Shown here piece after piece: positions 24,864-34,952 of a stretch of DNA of 64,000 bases. Position 1 is the first letter of the stretch. Each line of letters opens with the position of its first letter. The DNA is from Lysobacterales bacterium (GTDB lineage: Bacteria > Pseudomonadota > Gammaproteobacteria > Xanthomonadales > Ahniellaceae): NCBI GenBank assembly GCA_016703225.1, contig JADJCM010000001.1, positions 1,302,001 to 1,366,000 on the forward strand. Direction: 5' to 3'. The notes beneath the pieces were generated by a model. That model was not told the DNA's origin, ran no database searches, and was given only the letters and a program-made list of their open reading frames with translations. A program made the translations under genes and the position numbers.

Positions 24864-27800
24864 GCGATCTCCATCTCGGCAGCCGCGAACAGCGCATCGA
24901 CCGCCGCGAGAAACTCGGGTGCGAAACGATGCCGCCAGATGCCCGCATCGGGCGCCATCCCGAGTGCACGCACGAACAGGTAGATCGTGTCGCCGAGCGC
25001 CAAAGCAGCGTGCTGGCCGCGTTGCCGGCGCGCGAGATAGCGCTGCACCGCGAGCGCGTACAGCAGCGCCTGCCAGCGATAGCCATGGGCGTCCATCGCC
25101 AGCGCGAGCGCCTCGCCCTGATAGTCGGCGAGTGCGTCGCCCAGGTGGTTGCTCTTGTAGTCGAGCACATGCACCGCGCCGCCATGGACCAGCACCAGAT
25201 CGATCTTGCCGCCGAGGAATCCGTGCAGCGCACCGCCACCGAGTCCCGCCGGAACCAGCCCGCTTTCGCCGCACTGTTCGCACAGCGCGCGCAGGCGCAG
25301 CAGGTCGAGTTGCTCGATGCGGAACTGGAAGCCCATCTCGGCTCGTTGCGCGCGCGCGTCCAGATCGCCGAGGCGCAGGCCACCGCCGAGGTCGGCAGCG
25401 AGTGTCGCCTGTGCGCGTTCGATCACGGCATCGACCAGCGCCGAACCGCGCGCGCCGTCAACAGCCAGCCCGGCGCGGGCCAGTTGTTCCTGCACCAGCA
25501 CGCGCTGCTCGGCGAGCGGACGACCGATCTCGCGTTGCTCGAACACGGCGTGCATGGCATTGCCGAGCTCGGCGCCGCGCCATGGCGATAACGCAGCCAG
25601 ACGCGGTTCGGCCGGAGCCGCGGTGTCGGCGACAGCGAGCGCTTGCTCCAGGTGCTCATCGCGCGCGGCGGCTTCGTTGCGATCGGCCACCGCCGCGCGT
25701 GCCATCAGCGACGAGAAGCTGTAGGCCGCCTCGATGCGTCGTCGCGCCGGGCCGGGCCGCACCGAGCGCCGCGCAGCGGCGGTCGTGGCCGGTGGCTCCG
25801 GCGCGCGTTCGGGCCGGGTCGTATGCAGCGCGATCTGCGCACCGTCGGCGGTCAACGCCGCCAGGTCGACTCGGTGCAGCAGCCAGTGCAGCGCCGATTC
25901 GCGTTCGTCGCGGGTGGCCGAGGATTCCGGCAGGACCAGGTGGCAGGCGTGCTGGGCGCGGGTGAGCGCCACATACAGCAGCCGCGTGCGCTCCTGCAGC
26001 GACTCGCGTTCGGCGAGTGCGCGGTGGGCATCGCTGTGCCGGCTGCCCAGATCGATGCGGCGCTCGCCGCTGGCGGCATCGGTCCACTGCGGCCAGTCGC
26101 GTCCGGCGGCGCGCTGGGCATGCATCAGCGGCAGCAGCACCACCGGAAACTCCAGGCCCTTGCTGGCGTGCAGGGTCAGCAGCTGGACGCGACCGGAATC
26201 GGACTCGATGCGCAACGCGCGTTCCTTCGCCGCCGCCTCGGCGCCGGCCGCCGGAGCCTCGCACTGCTGTGCAAACCAGGACAGCAGCTGCTGGCGACCC
26301 TGGCTGCGTTGCTCGCGCGTCTGCAGCAGTTCGCCGAGATGGCGCAGGTCGGTGAGCGCACGCTCGCCGTCGATGCGTGCGAGCAGCCGTGGCGCCGCGA
26401 ACGCGATGATGCGATCGACCGCATGCAGCACGCCGTGGCGCTGCCAGGCCTCGGCCCAGCGCAGCAGCACTTCGACGCGTTGGCGCCAGCGCGCATCGTC
26501 GGCAGCGCAGGCGCGCAGGCTGGCGTAGTCCTCGCCGAGCAGGCGCGTTGCCAGTGCAGCACGCAGCGCGCCGGCATCGGTCGGTTGCGACAGCGCGTGC
26601 AGCACCACGCGCAACTCGTCCGCCCAGGTCGACGCGAACAGGTCGCTGCGCCCGGCGCCGACGCAGGGGATGCGCCGGCGCGCCAGGCGCTCGCGTAGTT
26701 CGACGATGTGGTCGTGGCGCGGCAACAGCACCGCCAGGTCGCCTGGCCCGAGCGCGCGTTCGCCGAGCGTCCAGCGACCCGGCACCAGGTAGTGCGCGAT
26801 CAGTTCCACACAGGTGCCGAGCGGGTCGGCGTCGGGCGCATGCAGCTGCATCGGCGCGAACGCGGCGCCGTCGCTGCGCAGCAGAGGTTTGTCGTCCGCG
26901 CGCCCGCTGGCGCGCACCGGCAGGTAATGGATGGCGTCGTCGTCCATCGCGAACGGCGAGGCACTCGCGCCATAGAGCGCGTTGGTTGCCGCCACCAGAC
27001 CGGCGCTGGCGCGCTGGTTCACCGCGAGCGTGAGACGTTGCGTGGTGCTGGCCGCGGCGCGCAGATAACTGGCGATGTCGCTGCCGCGAAAGCCGTAGAT
27101 CGCCTGCTTCGGATCGCCGATCAGCAGCAGCAGGCCGCGGCTGGCACCGGCGGGGTCGCGATGCAGCGCGTCGAAGATCGCCCACTGGCGCGCGTCGGTG
27201 TCCTGGAACTCGTCGATCAGGCTCACCGGCCACTGCGCGTGCAGGCGATCGGCCAGGTGCTCGCCGTCCGCGCGCGGCGCGGTGGCGCGGGCATGCACGC
27301 GGCTGATCAAATCATCGAAGGTGAACTGTTCGCGCGCCGCCAGTCGCGCCTCGCGCCACGCTTCGAGCATCGGCAGCACGCGACGCACGCCGGCGGCGCA
27401 GAGGATCGCATCCCGATGCCGCAGCAGCGCGCCGGCTTCCCGCGCGAAGGTCGCGGCCGGGTCGGCGAGCGAGCTCGCCAGGTGGTCGGGGTGGAGCTGT
27501 TCGCGCCAGTACGCGTCATCCGCGAGGTCCTTGAGCTTGCCCTCGAAGTCGGCAAAGGGCGCGCCGCATTCGAGCCAGTCCGCGAGTTCGCCAAGGCGCG
27601 AGCGCAGGGCCCGCTTCCTCGGTTGCATGGCGAGCGTCGCCGCGAACTCGCGCAACCGTGTCGGCCAGTCGCGATCCTCGAACAGGGCCAGCAGCTCGGT
27701 CACTTCGCCGCCGACCACGACCACGCCCGGCTGCATCGCTGCCTGCAGCAACTTGGCCCGCGCGGCCGGGTTCATGCGGGCGAGCGCAGGCAGGCCGCTG

Positions 27801-28339
27801 GCCTCGTCGTCGCCGGCGCCGTGTGCCAGCCAGCGGGTCAGATCGTCGAGCAACTCGGAGCGCAGTTCTGCGTCGGCCACCAGTTCTCCGGGGCGCAACG
27901 CGGTGCCGGCAGACAGCGCCTGCTCATCGAGGATGCGCCGGCACAGCGCGTGCAGGGTGGCGATTGGCGCGCGCTCGAGCTCGGCCAGGGCGCGTTGCAG
28001 TCGCCACTGTGCTTCGGCGAGCGGAACGCTGGCGCGGCTTGCGATCAGCCAGGCGCGCAGCTCGGCCTCCTCCGGTGCGGTTGTCGGCGCCCCACCCTGG
28101 CGCAGTGCCCACTGCAGGCGCGCGCGGATGCGTTCGCGCAGTTCGGCGGCGGCAGCATCGGTAAAGGTCGAGACGACGATGGCCCCGGGGCGCAAGCCGT
28201 GTTCGACGATCAGGCGCAGGTACAGCACCGAGATCGTCCAGGTCTTGCCGGTGCCGGCGCTGGCCTCGACCAGGATGCGGCGGTGCGCCGCGTGCTCGAG
28301 GTCGAGATCGAGTTCGCGCCAGTCGGTCAGCGTGCTCAT
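24860..28339 (-). CDS. recB: RecBCD helicase-nuclease beta subunit RecB
   Basis: 1159 residues. The UvrD-like helicase starts with EASAGTGKTWTIS (about residues 24-36), followed by LIDEFQDTDARQW and the C-terminal helicase motif TLHASKGLEFPVV. The last 250 residues hold the RecB nuclease: GGKIDLVLVHGG and LDYKSNHLG carry the Asp and Lys metal-site residues. Start ATG 28339 overlaps the recC stop (ATGA). Longer open sequence upstream is in recC and is not used. Length is close to E. coli RecB (1180). Confidence 0.95.
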   Translation of the reverse strand: MSTLTDWRELDLDLEHAAHRRILVEASAGTGKTWTISVLYLRLIVEHGLRPGAIVVSTFTDAAAAELRERIRARLQWALRQGGAPTTAPEEAELRAWLIASRASVPLAEAQWRLQRALAELERAPIATLHALCRRILDEQALSAGTALRPGELVADAELRSELLDDLTRWLAHGAGDDEASGLPALARMNPAARAKLLQAAMQPGVVVVGGEVTELLALFEDRDWPTRLREFAATLAMQPRKRALRSRLGELADWLECGAPFADFEGKLKDLADDAYWREQLHPDHLASSLADPAATFAREAGALLRHRDAILCAAGVRRVLPMLEAWREARLAAREQFTFDDLISRVHARATAPRADGEHLADRLHAQWPVSLIDEFQDTDARQWAIFDALHRDPAGASRGLLLLIGDPKQAIYGFRGSDIASYLRAAASTTQRLTLAVNQRASAGLVAATNALYGASASPFAMDDDAIHYLPVRASGRADDKPLLRSDGAAFAPMQLHAPDADPLGTCVELIAHYLVPGRWTLGERALGPGDLAVLLPRHDHIVELRERLARRRIPCVGAGRSDLFASTWADELRVVLHALSQPTDAGALRAALATRLLGEDYASLRACAADDARWRQRVEVLLRWAEAWQRHGVLHAVDRIIAFAAPRLLARIDGERALTDLRHLGELLQTREQRSQGRQQLLSWFAQQCEAPAAGAEAAAKERALRIESDSGRVQLLTLHASKGLEFPVVLLPLMHAQRAAGRDWPQWTDAASGERRIDLGSRHSDAHRALAERESLQERTRLLYVALTRAQHACHLVLPESSATRDERESALHWLLHRVDLAALTADGAQIALHTTRPERAPEPPATTAAARRSVRPGPARRRIEAAYSFSSLMARAAVADRNEAAARDEHLEQALAVADTAAPAEPRLAALSPWRGAELGNAMHAVFEQREIGRPLAEQRVLVQEQLARAGLAVDGARGSALVDAVIERAQATLAADLGGGLRLGDLDARAQRAEMGFQFRIEQLDLLRLRALCEQCGESGLVPAGLGGGALHGFLGGKIDLVLVHGGAVHVLDYKSNHLGDALADYQGEALALAMDAHGYRWQALLYALAVQRYLARRQRGQHAALALGDTIYLFVRALGMAPDAGIWRHRFAPEFLAAVDALFAAAEMEIA

Positions 28340-31300
28340 GGCGCTACGTCCGCATCGAAGTCGAGCAGGTCGCGCAACCCGTTGGCGTGTGCCGCCAGTG
28401 CTTGTGTCTCGGGGCTTTCCGGGTCGGCGGGATCGACGCCGCGCGCGAGCAGAGCGGCGTAGCCGGGTGCGTAGTCGCGCTCGCCGGTGCGGTAGGAGCT
28501 TGAGGTCCATGCCTCTTGCATGGCGGCGAACACCTGCTCGTCGCTGCTGGTGGCCGCGGCCCACGCCGTCTTCGGCAGGTAGCGCAGCGGGTCGGCTTCG
28601 GCGCCTTGCCAGAATGCGATCAGTCGAGACAGCCGCGCGCTCAGGTCCTCGCGTCGCGACTCGCTGTCGAGCGCGCTCAGCACCTCGTCGAAGCGCCGCA
28701 CTTCCTTCGCGTCGGGCACGGTCAGCAGGCGCACGCGCAGCGGCTGTTGCGGATAGGCCAGCCGCAGCAGCGCCCACTCGATGAACACCGGAATGCGCTG
28801 CTGGAAGTCGAGCGCAGCGAGCTTCTTGCCCGGAAACGCGTCGAACAGCAGCCAGCCCTGCGCCTCGCGATGCACGCGCGCCACGCTGCCGACGACGCGA
28901 TGTGTACCCAGTGCCAGATCGATCGCGACCGGCTGACGCGGCGGCAGGCCGCGCGCGAGCAAGGGCTCCGCGGCGGCGGTCTGCAACAGCAGATCGACTT
29001 GCTCCGCGGCAGCCCGATAGGCCTGCAGTCCAAGCGCGCCGGCCGCCAGTCGGCCGGACAGGCGCAGCCAGGGTGGCGGCGTCTGCGGCAGCGCCGACGC
29101 GCCCTGCGCCAGCGCTTCGAGCAGCAGCCGCCGCGGCAGGCGTTCGCGCGGATCGGGCTTCGGGTCGAGCGGTTCGCGGGCGACGCCGCGATCTTCTTCC
29201 AGCGCGTCGAGGCGCAAGCGCAGACGATCGCGCAGCAGGTGTGCGGCCGGATCGCGGTAATAGCGCAACAGTTGCGCCAGCGGCACTGGCGTCGACTCCG
29301 GCAGTGCGGACGCTGGTTGCATGCCGGCAACAAAGCGATCGTCGCTCTCGGTACTGGTGGCCACCATCGCCGCGAACTCGCGACTGAAGCTCGCCAGGCG
29401 CGGGTCGTGGCCGTCGAAATAGCGCGCATCGAACGGCTGCAGCGGGTGCGCCACATACCACGGTCGCGCACCATCGAGGCGCGTGTCCAGATACGCCATC
29501 AGCTCCGCCAGCGGTGCCGCCGGGCTGCGCGCACGCCCGTCCTCGGCGCCTTCGTGGTGGTAGCTCAGGTGCAGGCGACGGCGCGCCGCCATCAGCGTTT
29601 CCAGGAACAGGTAGCGGTCGTCGTTGCGGGTGTCGCGGTCGCCGATGCGGGGATGGCGCATCATCAGATCGAGGCCGTCGTCGCTGCCGCCGCGCGGGAA
29701 CTCGCCCTCGTTGAGGCCGAGCACGGCGATCATCGCGAACGGGATCGAGCGCTGCGGCACCATGCCGCAGAAGGTGATGCCGCCGAGCAGGAACGGCTGT
29801 TGCTCGGGCACGCGCAAGAGCGCCTCGTCGACCAGCGCGCAAACCGTGGCGTGGGCCAGTTCCGGGTCCTGCCCGCTGCTGCGAAACTGCTCGCGCAGCA
29901 CGCGGATGGCGCTGTGCAGGCCGGCCAGCGCGCTGGTCGCGTCGACATCGTCGGCATCGGTGGCGAACAGGTCTGCAAGCAGCGCCTCCATGCGCGCGCA
30001 CCACTGCGAAGCCGGCAGGCCGCTGCGTGCGGCCTCGCACCAGCTGGCGATGGCAGCGAGCAGGTGATCGAGCGCGCCGAGTGCCGCGACCGACACGCCC
30101 TGCACGCCGGCGACCGGCCAGAGACCCATCTGTGCCGCGACCGCCGTGGGCACTTCGTCGCCGTAGACATGCCCGGCCGCCAGCCGCGCCAGGCCCCAGG
30201 CGAAGCTGTGCTCGGGGTACGCGGGCAGGCCGAGCTGCGCACGCGCGCTCGCATCGAGGCCCCAGGCGACGCGGGCATCGTCGAGCCAGCGGCCCAGTGC
30301 ATCGAGGCCTTCATTGTCGATGCCGAGCGCGCGCCGGATCGCGTCGCATTGCAGCAGGTCCAGCACCTGCGCCGCCTCGATGCGCGTGCGCGGCAACTGC
30401 AGCAGCGCCAGGAACGCGTCGAACAGTGGGTGCGTGCGGCGCAGCGCGAGATCGGCGCAGTGGTACGGCAACGCGGCGCGGGCATCGCCGGTGGCGCCGA
30501 AGATCGCCGGCAACAGCGGAGCGTAGGCGGCGAAGTCGGGCGCCATCACCACGATGTCGCCGGGCTTCAGCTGCGGGTCGGCCACGAGCGCATCGAGCAC
30601 GGCGTCGCGCAGCACCTCCAGCTCGCGCACGCGGGTGTGGCAGCCATGCACGCGCAGGCTGGCATCGGCCAGCGCATCGACTACATCCGGACGCGGCAGC
30701 TCCGGCTGCAGGCGCCGAATCCCCCGCTGCAGCCAGGCCAATAGCCCGGTGCCATCGGGCGGGTCCTGCTCGTCCTCGCCGGCACGCACGTCGGCGACGG
30801 TGGTGCCGGCGTGGTCGAGCAAGCTCAGCCCGAAATGCTGGCCGATACGACCCCAGGCCGCGAGCAGCGGATGGCCGAGCGTCTGCAGTTCGCGTTCGGC
30901 GTCCTCGCCGGCGCCGAGCTGCTGCAGCTGCTGCAGGCGCGACTGCTGCCGGCCGAGCCCCGCCCAGTACTCGACGCAGGGATCGGGGAAATACAGGCAC
31001 ACCAGGCGATGGCGCGCCTCCGCGCACAGCACCGCGAACTCGCTTGCGGGCAGGTGGCTCAGGCCGAACACGTGCAGCGGCGGAGCCAGATCGACGTCCA
31101 CCGCGGCCGTGTGCCGTGCCGTGGCCAGTCGCTGCAACAGGACGCCGCGATGTTCGCCGACCAGCACGGCACGCACGCGCCGCCACAGCGGTGCGAGGAA
31201 GTGCCGCGTCGGCACGCCGTCGCGACCCTGCTCCCACGCGGCCAGCCAGTCCGCGCGATACACCAGATAGCGCGCATAGATCGCGGCAATGCGGTCGGCG

Positions 31301-31722
31301 AGCTGGAAGCGGCGATGCGCGTCGGCGCCTGCGAGATAGCGTTGCAGGCTGGCATCGTCGCTGCCGGCAAGCGCGGCCAGCACCGCCCAGCGCAGCGCTT
31401 CGCGGCGAAACGGCGACTGCGTGGCTGCGCCGCCGCCGAATCGCGCGCGCACTTCCGTGTCGAGCCAACCGCCCGGCAATTGCACCTCCAGATTCGCCAC
31501 GACATCGCCGGCGCCGCGGCGTCGCGCCAGTTCGCGCGTCAGCCAGCGCTGGATGCCGGGATGCGCGGCTAGCACGAGCTGCGGCGCCAGCAGATCGTCC
31601 GGCGGCCAGGCTTCGAGCAGCGCTTCCAATGGGCCGAGCAGGGCTTCGAGCCGGCTCGCGCGATAGACGCGCAGGCCGCGCAGCATCCCGTCCCGGTCGG
31701 CCTTGCCTGAGCCCATCTGCAT
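28336..31722 (-). CDS. recC: RecBCD gamma subunit RecC
   Basis: 1128 residues, close to E. coli RecC (1122). RecC-type features are the start (RGLRVYRASRLEALL), LQVQLPGGWLDTEV-like and FGLSHLPASEF segments, then GGITFCGMVPQRSIPF and the C-terminal inactive nuclease-like domain. The protein splits DNA strands, scans for Chi and lacks a working helicase motif. ATG 31722 is used; a second ATG is two codons downstream. The promoter lies in the 31723-32077 intergenic region, in which no clear -35/-10 pair was found on this strand. Confidence 0.94.
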   Translation of the reverse strand: MQMGSGKADRDGMLRGLRVYRASRLEALLGPLEALLEAWPPDDLLAPQLVLAAHPGIQRWLTRELARRRGAGDVVANLEVQLPGGWLDTEVRARFGGGAATQSPFRREALRWAVLAALAGSDDASLQRYLAGADAHRRFQLADRIAAIYARYLVYRADWLAAWEQGRDGVPTRHFLAPLWRRVRAVLVGEHRGVLLQRLATARHTAAVDVDLAPPLHVFGLSHLPASEFAVLCAEARHRLVCLYFPDPCVEYWAGLGRQQSRLQQLQQLGAGEDAERELQTLGHPLLAAWGRIGQHFGLSLLDHAGTTVADVRAGEDEQDPPDGTGLLAWLQRGIRRLQPELPRPDVVDALADASLRVHGCHTRVRELEVLRDAVLDALVADPQLKPGDIVVMAPDFAAYAPLLPAIFGATGDARAALPYHCADLALRRTHPLFDAFLALLQLPRTRIEAAQVLDLLQCDAIRRALGIDNEGLDALGRWLDDARVAWGLDASARAQLGLPAYPEHSFAWGLARLAAGHVYGDEVPTAVAAQMGLWPVAGVQGVSVAALGALDHLLAAIASWCEAARSGLPASQWCARMEALLADLFATDADDVDATSALAGLHSAIRVLREQFRSSGQDPELAHATVCALVDEALLRVPEQQPFLLGGITFCGMVPQRSIPFAMIAVLGLNEGEFPRGGSDDGLDLMMRHPRIGDRDTRNDDRYLFLETLMAARRRLHLSYHHEGAEDGRARSPAAPLAELMAYLDTRLDGARPWYVAHPLQPFDARYFDGHDPRLASFSREFAAMVATSTESDDRFVAGMQPASALPESTPVPLAQLLRYYRDPAAHLLRDRLRLRLDALEEDRGVAREPLDPKPDPRERLPRRLLLEALAQGASALPQTPPPWLRLSGRLAAGALGLQAYRAAAEQVDLLLQTAAAEPLLARGLPPRQPVAIDLALGTHRVVGSVARVHREAQGWLLFDAFPGKKLAALDFQQRIPVFIEWALLRLAYPQQPLRVRLLTVPDAKEVRRFDEVLSALDSESRREDLSARLSRLIAFWQGAEADPLRYLPKTAWAAATSSDEQVFAAMQEAWTSSSYRTGERDYAPGYAALLARGVDPADPESPETQALAAHANGLRDLLDFDADVAP

Positions 31723-31853
31723 CCACCTGCTGCGATCACGCCCACCTTAGGCGCAGTCCCGCATCGCGGAAGCAGCCGCAACTTCCCCGGCCCCGGTCTC
31801 AAGATCCGAGACGCCGCCGTGGACACTGCGCGCACCGGTTCTCCGGTTGCTGC

Positions 31854-31873
31854 TTTGACCCACCACGGTCAAA
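31854..31873 (+). promoter_or_regulatory. Perfect palindrome in the recC upstream region
   Basis: TTTGACC and GGTCAAA flank six bases. It could be an operator or the first hairpin of a small RNA that ends at the terminator seven bases downstream. Confidence 0.4.
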
Positions 31874-31879
31874 TCCTTG

Positions 31880-31914
31880 GGCCCGCGTCCGGCTTCCGGC
31901 GCGGGCCGGTTTTT
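31880..31914 (+). terminator. Rho-independent terminator with no upstream gene on its strand
   Basis: Arms GGCCCGCG and CGCGGGCC with an inner CCGG pair are followed by GGTTTTT. The upstream gene recC is on the other strand, so the terminator would end an unannotated forward transcript. Confidence 0.65.
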
Positions 31915-32077
31915 CACGGCGGCATCACGCTCCCCCGAGGAGCCTGCTGTCTCACGAAAATGTGCGCCTGAGCACGCTATTGACCGGGCTTCTGGGCAGC
32001 GCATCGTTCGTGCCACGGCACCCGCCGGAGTGGCGAAGCGCGAAAGAGATTCGATCCATCGACCATTGGGGAAGAAT

Positions 32078-33925
32078 ATGAAGACTGGGACATTCCGGCG
32101 GACCGGGCTTGCTGCTGTTTGCGCAGTGCTGTTTTCGCTGCCCGCAGCAGCGGCGATCGACAAACTTGCGACCTACGCCGAGATGCGCGCAGTTGCTGCG
32201 CAACAGCAGGCGCTGCGCGGCAACGAGAGCGCGCAATCCGAATACCGCGCGCTGCAGGTGCAGTTCGACGCACTGAAGGCGAGCATGGGCGGCGACGACC
32301 CGACCACGATGCATGAAGCCAACGCCGCCACCGCCGCAGCGGCGGTTTCGCCGAAAGCCGTGCGCGCTGCGCCGCTGCCGCCCACCGGCATGGTCGTGAC
32401 CCAGACCACGGTGACCAACGCCGTGGCGACGCCGGTGCCAACCGGGCCGGCTACGGCGACTTCGACGATCACCGTCGTCGGCGCCGGACCCTACCTGTGG
32501 GATGTCGATGTCACCACCGCCCTTCAGCACACCTTCGCCGCCGATCTGGACATCACCATCCAGTCGCCCGCCGGCACCATCGTCACGCTCAGCACCGACA
32601 ACGGTGCCGGCAACGACAACGTATTCGACGGCACGGTCTGGGACGACCAGGCCAACCCGTCCGGCCAGGTGCCCTACACCAGCAACAACGGCATGGTCAC
32701 CGATCAGGCCTACGTCAATTTGACCCTGGCTTCGCCGCTGGTCCCGGAAGAGGCGCTGGGCGCCTTTCGCGGCGAAGACCCGAATGGGCTCTGGACCATC
32801 ACCATCAGCGATGATCTGGCCGGTGATGGCGGCTCACTGAACTCGTGGACGCTGGATCTGTTCACGCTGGCGCTGGCACCGATCGAGACCACGGTCACCG
32901 CAACCCAGGCCGTGCCGACCGCGATCGCCACCGGACCGGCGACTGCCACCAGCACGCTGCTGGTCGCCGGAGCCGGCACCAGCCTGACCGCGCTCGACCT
33001 GACCATGGTGCTGACCCACACCTTCGCCGCCGACCTGGACCTGACCTTGCAGTCGCCCGCTGGCACCATCGTCACGCTCACTACCGACAACGGCGCCGGC
33101 AACGACAACGTGTTCAATGGCACGAATTGGGACGACGCCGCCAATCCGGCCGGCCAGGTGCCCTACACCACCAACAATGGCATGGTCACCGACCAGGCCT
33201 ACGTCAACCTGACCACGGCGACACCGCTGGTGGTGGAAGAAGCGCTGTCAGCGTTCATGGGCGAGGATCCGAACGGCACCTGGACAATCACCATCAGCGA
33301 CGACCTTGCCGGAGACGGCGGCTCGCTCGACAGCTGGGCGCTCGACATCACCACCGGCGTCGGATGCGCCAACCTGACCTGCCCGGTCAATGTCAGCGTC
33401 AGCAACGATCCCGGCACTTGCGCCGCCGTCGTCAACTATCCAGCACCGGTTGCCGACGCCGCCTGCGGCGTCGTCACCTGCGTCGCGGCCAGCGGTTCGA
33501 ACTTCGGCGTTGGCGCCAATGTGGTCAATTGCAGCACGGCAGTGGGTGGGCTGAACTGCGCTTTCACCGTGACCGTTACCGATGCCGAAGCTCCGGTCGT
33601 CACCTGCCCGGCGGACGTGACCGCAAACCAGATTCCGGGCCAGCCGACGCTGATCGTGAACTACCCGCCGCCAACCGCGACCGACAACTGCCCGGGCGTT
33701 ACCGCGGCCTGTGTGCCGCCCAGCGGCTCGCCCTACCCGGTCGGAGTCAATGCCACCACTTGCACGGCCAGCGATGCCGCCGCGAACAGCGCGAACTGCG
33801 CCTTTAACGTGACCGTGAACGGCTTCCAGCCGGGAGTCCCGGTGCCGGTGCTGAGCCTGGCGGGCCTGATCCTGCTGGCACTGATGATGATTGCGCTGGC
33901 GCGCCCGACACATCGCGGCGCCTGA
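32078..33925 (+). CDS. Secreted protein with two P-domains, HYR-like domains and an IPTL-type C-terminal anchor
   Basis: 615 residues. The signal peptide ends near residue 27 (LFSLPAAAAID). Two near-identical proprotein-convertase P-domains follow (about residues 110-265 and 270-425); each has HTFAADLD, SPAGTIVTL, NGAGNDNVF and the WTITISDDLAGDGGSL motif. Then come cysteine-containing HYR-like repeats (about 430-590). The end, VPVLSLAGLILLALMMIALA followed by R-P-T-H-R, resembles an IPTL-CTERM sorting tail (usually IPTLSEWG) recognised by exosortase H, but with the W-G replaced. It is an adhesion or matrix-type surface protein with no protease domain of its own. GGGGAAG provides the ribosome site. 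Confidence 0.8.
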   Translation: MKTGTFRRTGLAAVCAVLFSLPAAAAIDKLATYAEMRAVAAQQQALRGNESAQSEYRALQVQFDALKASMGGDDPTTMHEANAATAAAAVSPKAVRAAPLPPTGMVVTQTTVTNAVATPVPTGPATATSTITVVGAGPYLWDVDVTTALQHTFAADLDITIQSPAGTIVTLSTDNGAGNDNVFDGTVWDDQANPSGQVPYTSNNGMVTDQAYVNLTLASPLVPEEALGAFRGEDPNGLWTITISDDLAGDGGSLNSWTLDLFTLALAPIETTVTATQAVPTAIATGPATATSTLLVAGAGTSLTALDLTMVLTHTFAADLDLTLQSPAGTIVTLTTDNGAGNDNVFNGTNWDDAANPAGQVPYTTNNGMVTDQAYVNLTTATPLVVEEALSAFMGEDPNGTWTITISDDLAGDGGSLDSWALDITTGVGCANLTCPVNVSVSNDPGTCAAVVNYPAPVADAACGVVTCVAASGSNFGVGANVVNCSTAVGGLNCAFTVTVTDAEAPVVTCPADVTANQIPGQPTLIVNYPPPTATDNCPGVTAACVPPSGSPYPVGVNATTCTASDAAANSANCAFNVTVNGFQPGVPVPVLSLAGLILLALMMIALARPTHRGA

Positions 33926-33948
33926 TTCGGCCACCTTTGGTGAAACGC

Positions 33949-33987
33949 AACGGGCTGTCGCAGTAATGCGGCGGCCCGTTTGCTTTT
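33949..33987 (+). terminator. Rho-independent terminator of the P-domain protein gene
   Basis: AACGGGC and GCCCGTT arms with a further GTCGC/GCGGC inner stem are followed by TGCTTTT. It argues that the rhomboid gene begins downstream of this point. Confidence 0.8.
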
Positions 33988-34048
33988 CCGGGCGACGGCG
34001 GCCCGAGCCCGCCCTTGCGTCCGCCTCCACCGGCCCCACCATGGCGGT

Positions 34049-34861
34049 GTGATCGATCTGACCCCACCTCCGGCGCCGACTGCGGCGCAGCTGCATGCGG
34101 ATGCACAACGCTTTCATCGCGTGCTGATCGGTGTCGCCTTGTTTCTGGTCGGGCTGGCGGCGTTGTGGTGGGCCGAGCATCAGTTCCGGCTTGATCTACA
34201 GGCGCTCTCGATCCATCCGCGTGCGCCCGCCTACCTGCTCGGGGTGCTCACCGCGCCGCTGTTGCATGGTTCGCTCGAACACCTGCTCGGCAACAGCTTC
34301 GGCCTGTTCGTGCTCGGCGTGCTGATGCTGTATCGCTATCCGCAGGGAGCGCGCATCGCGCTGCCGCTGATCTGGTTGCTGGCCGGGCTCGGCACCTGGC
34401 TGATCGGGCGCGGCTCCTTCCACATCGGCGCCAGCGGCATCACCCATGGGCTGATGTTCTTCGTGTTCATCTCCGGCCTGGTGCGCCGCGACCGCACCGC
34501 GATCGCGGCGGCCCTGCTCGCATTCGCATTCTTCGGCGGCATGCTGGTCACGGTGTTGCCGCGCGAACCCGGCGTGTCCTGGGAATATCACCTGAGCGGC
34601 GCGCTCGCCGGCGTGCTCGCGGCGGTGTTGCTGCGCAAGCGCGATCCGGCCCCGGCGCGGCGCAAGTACTCGTGGGAGATCGAGGAAGAACTCGAGCGCG
34701 AGGCCGAGCGCCTGCGCGCCGAGACCGAACCGCCGCGCCCCGACCAGGTAACCCCGATCTGGGACGGCCCGCGCCGTCAGGACGAAGCCGACGACACCCA
34801 GCGTGGCGCGATCCTGCAGTTTCCCTATCGCCACCGCGGCGGCAACGATCGCTTGCACTGA
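34049..34861 (+). CDS. Rhomboid-family intramembrane serine protease
   Basis: 270 residues from GTG 34049; an upstream start at 33980 would lie inside the terminator. Six membrane helices are predicted. The catalytic serine is in HIGASGITHG (GxSG) and the histidine in YHLSGALAGV, as in GlpG-type enzymes. The second helix carries the LLHGSLEHLLGN motif. A charged cytoplasmic tail of about 75 residues (EEELEREAERLRAE) ends the protein. Substrates are unknown. It could cut surface or signalling proteins in the membrane. Confidence 0.87.
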   Translation: MIDLTPPPAPTAAQLHADAQRFHRVLIGVALFLVGLAALWWAEHQFRLDLQALSIHPRAPAYLLGVLTAPLLHGSLEHLLGNSFGLFVLGVLMLYRYPQGARIALPLIWLLAGLGTWLIGRGSFHIGASGITHGLMFFVFISGLVRRDRTAIAAALLAFAFFGGMLVTVLPREPGVSWEYHLSGALAGVLAAVLLRKRDPAPARRKYSWEIEEELEREAERLRAETEPPRPDQVTPIWDGPRRQDEADDTQRGAILQFPYRHRGGNDRLH

Positions 34862-34952
34862 ACGCGCGCGCGGGACACGTTGCCCGCGTGCGGGCCGCCC
34901 TTGCGCCGTGAATTGACCCGGTGCTGCCCGCTGCGCTCGTCACCCTGTGCGA

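Larger units (their letters stand above)
31732..32077. other. Non-coding region between recC and the P-domain protein gene
   Basis: 346 bases without a credible gene. It holds two adjacent hairpins (31854-31873 and 31880-31914), the second with a T tract, and the ribosome site GGGGAAG before the next gene. A forward transcript ending at the T tract could be a small RNA. No known riboswitch fold was recognised. Confidence 0.5.

Noticed and set aside
22260..24983. Forward frame over the EamA and recD genes
   Set aside because: Antisense to two well-supported genes; no motifs.
31915..32077. Cyclic di-GMP or other riboswitch ahead of the P-domain protein gene
   Set aside because: No conserved aptamer core was found; only simple hairpins.
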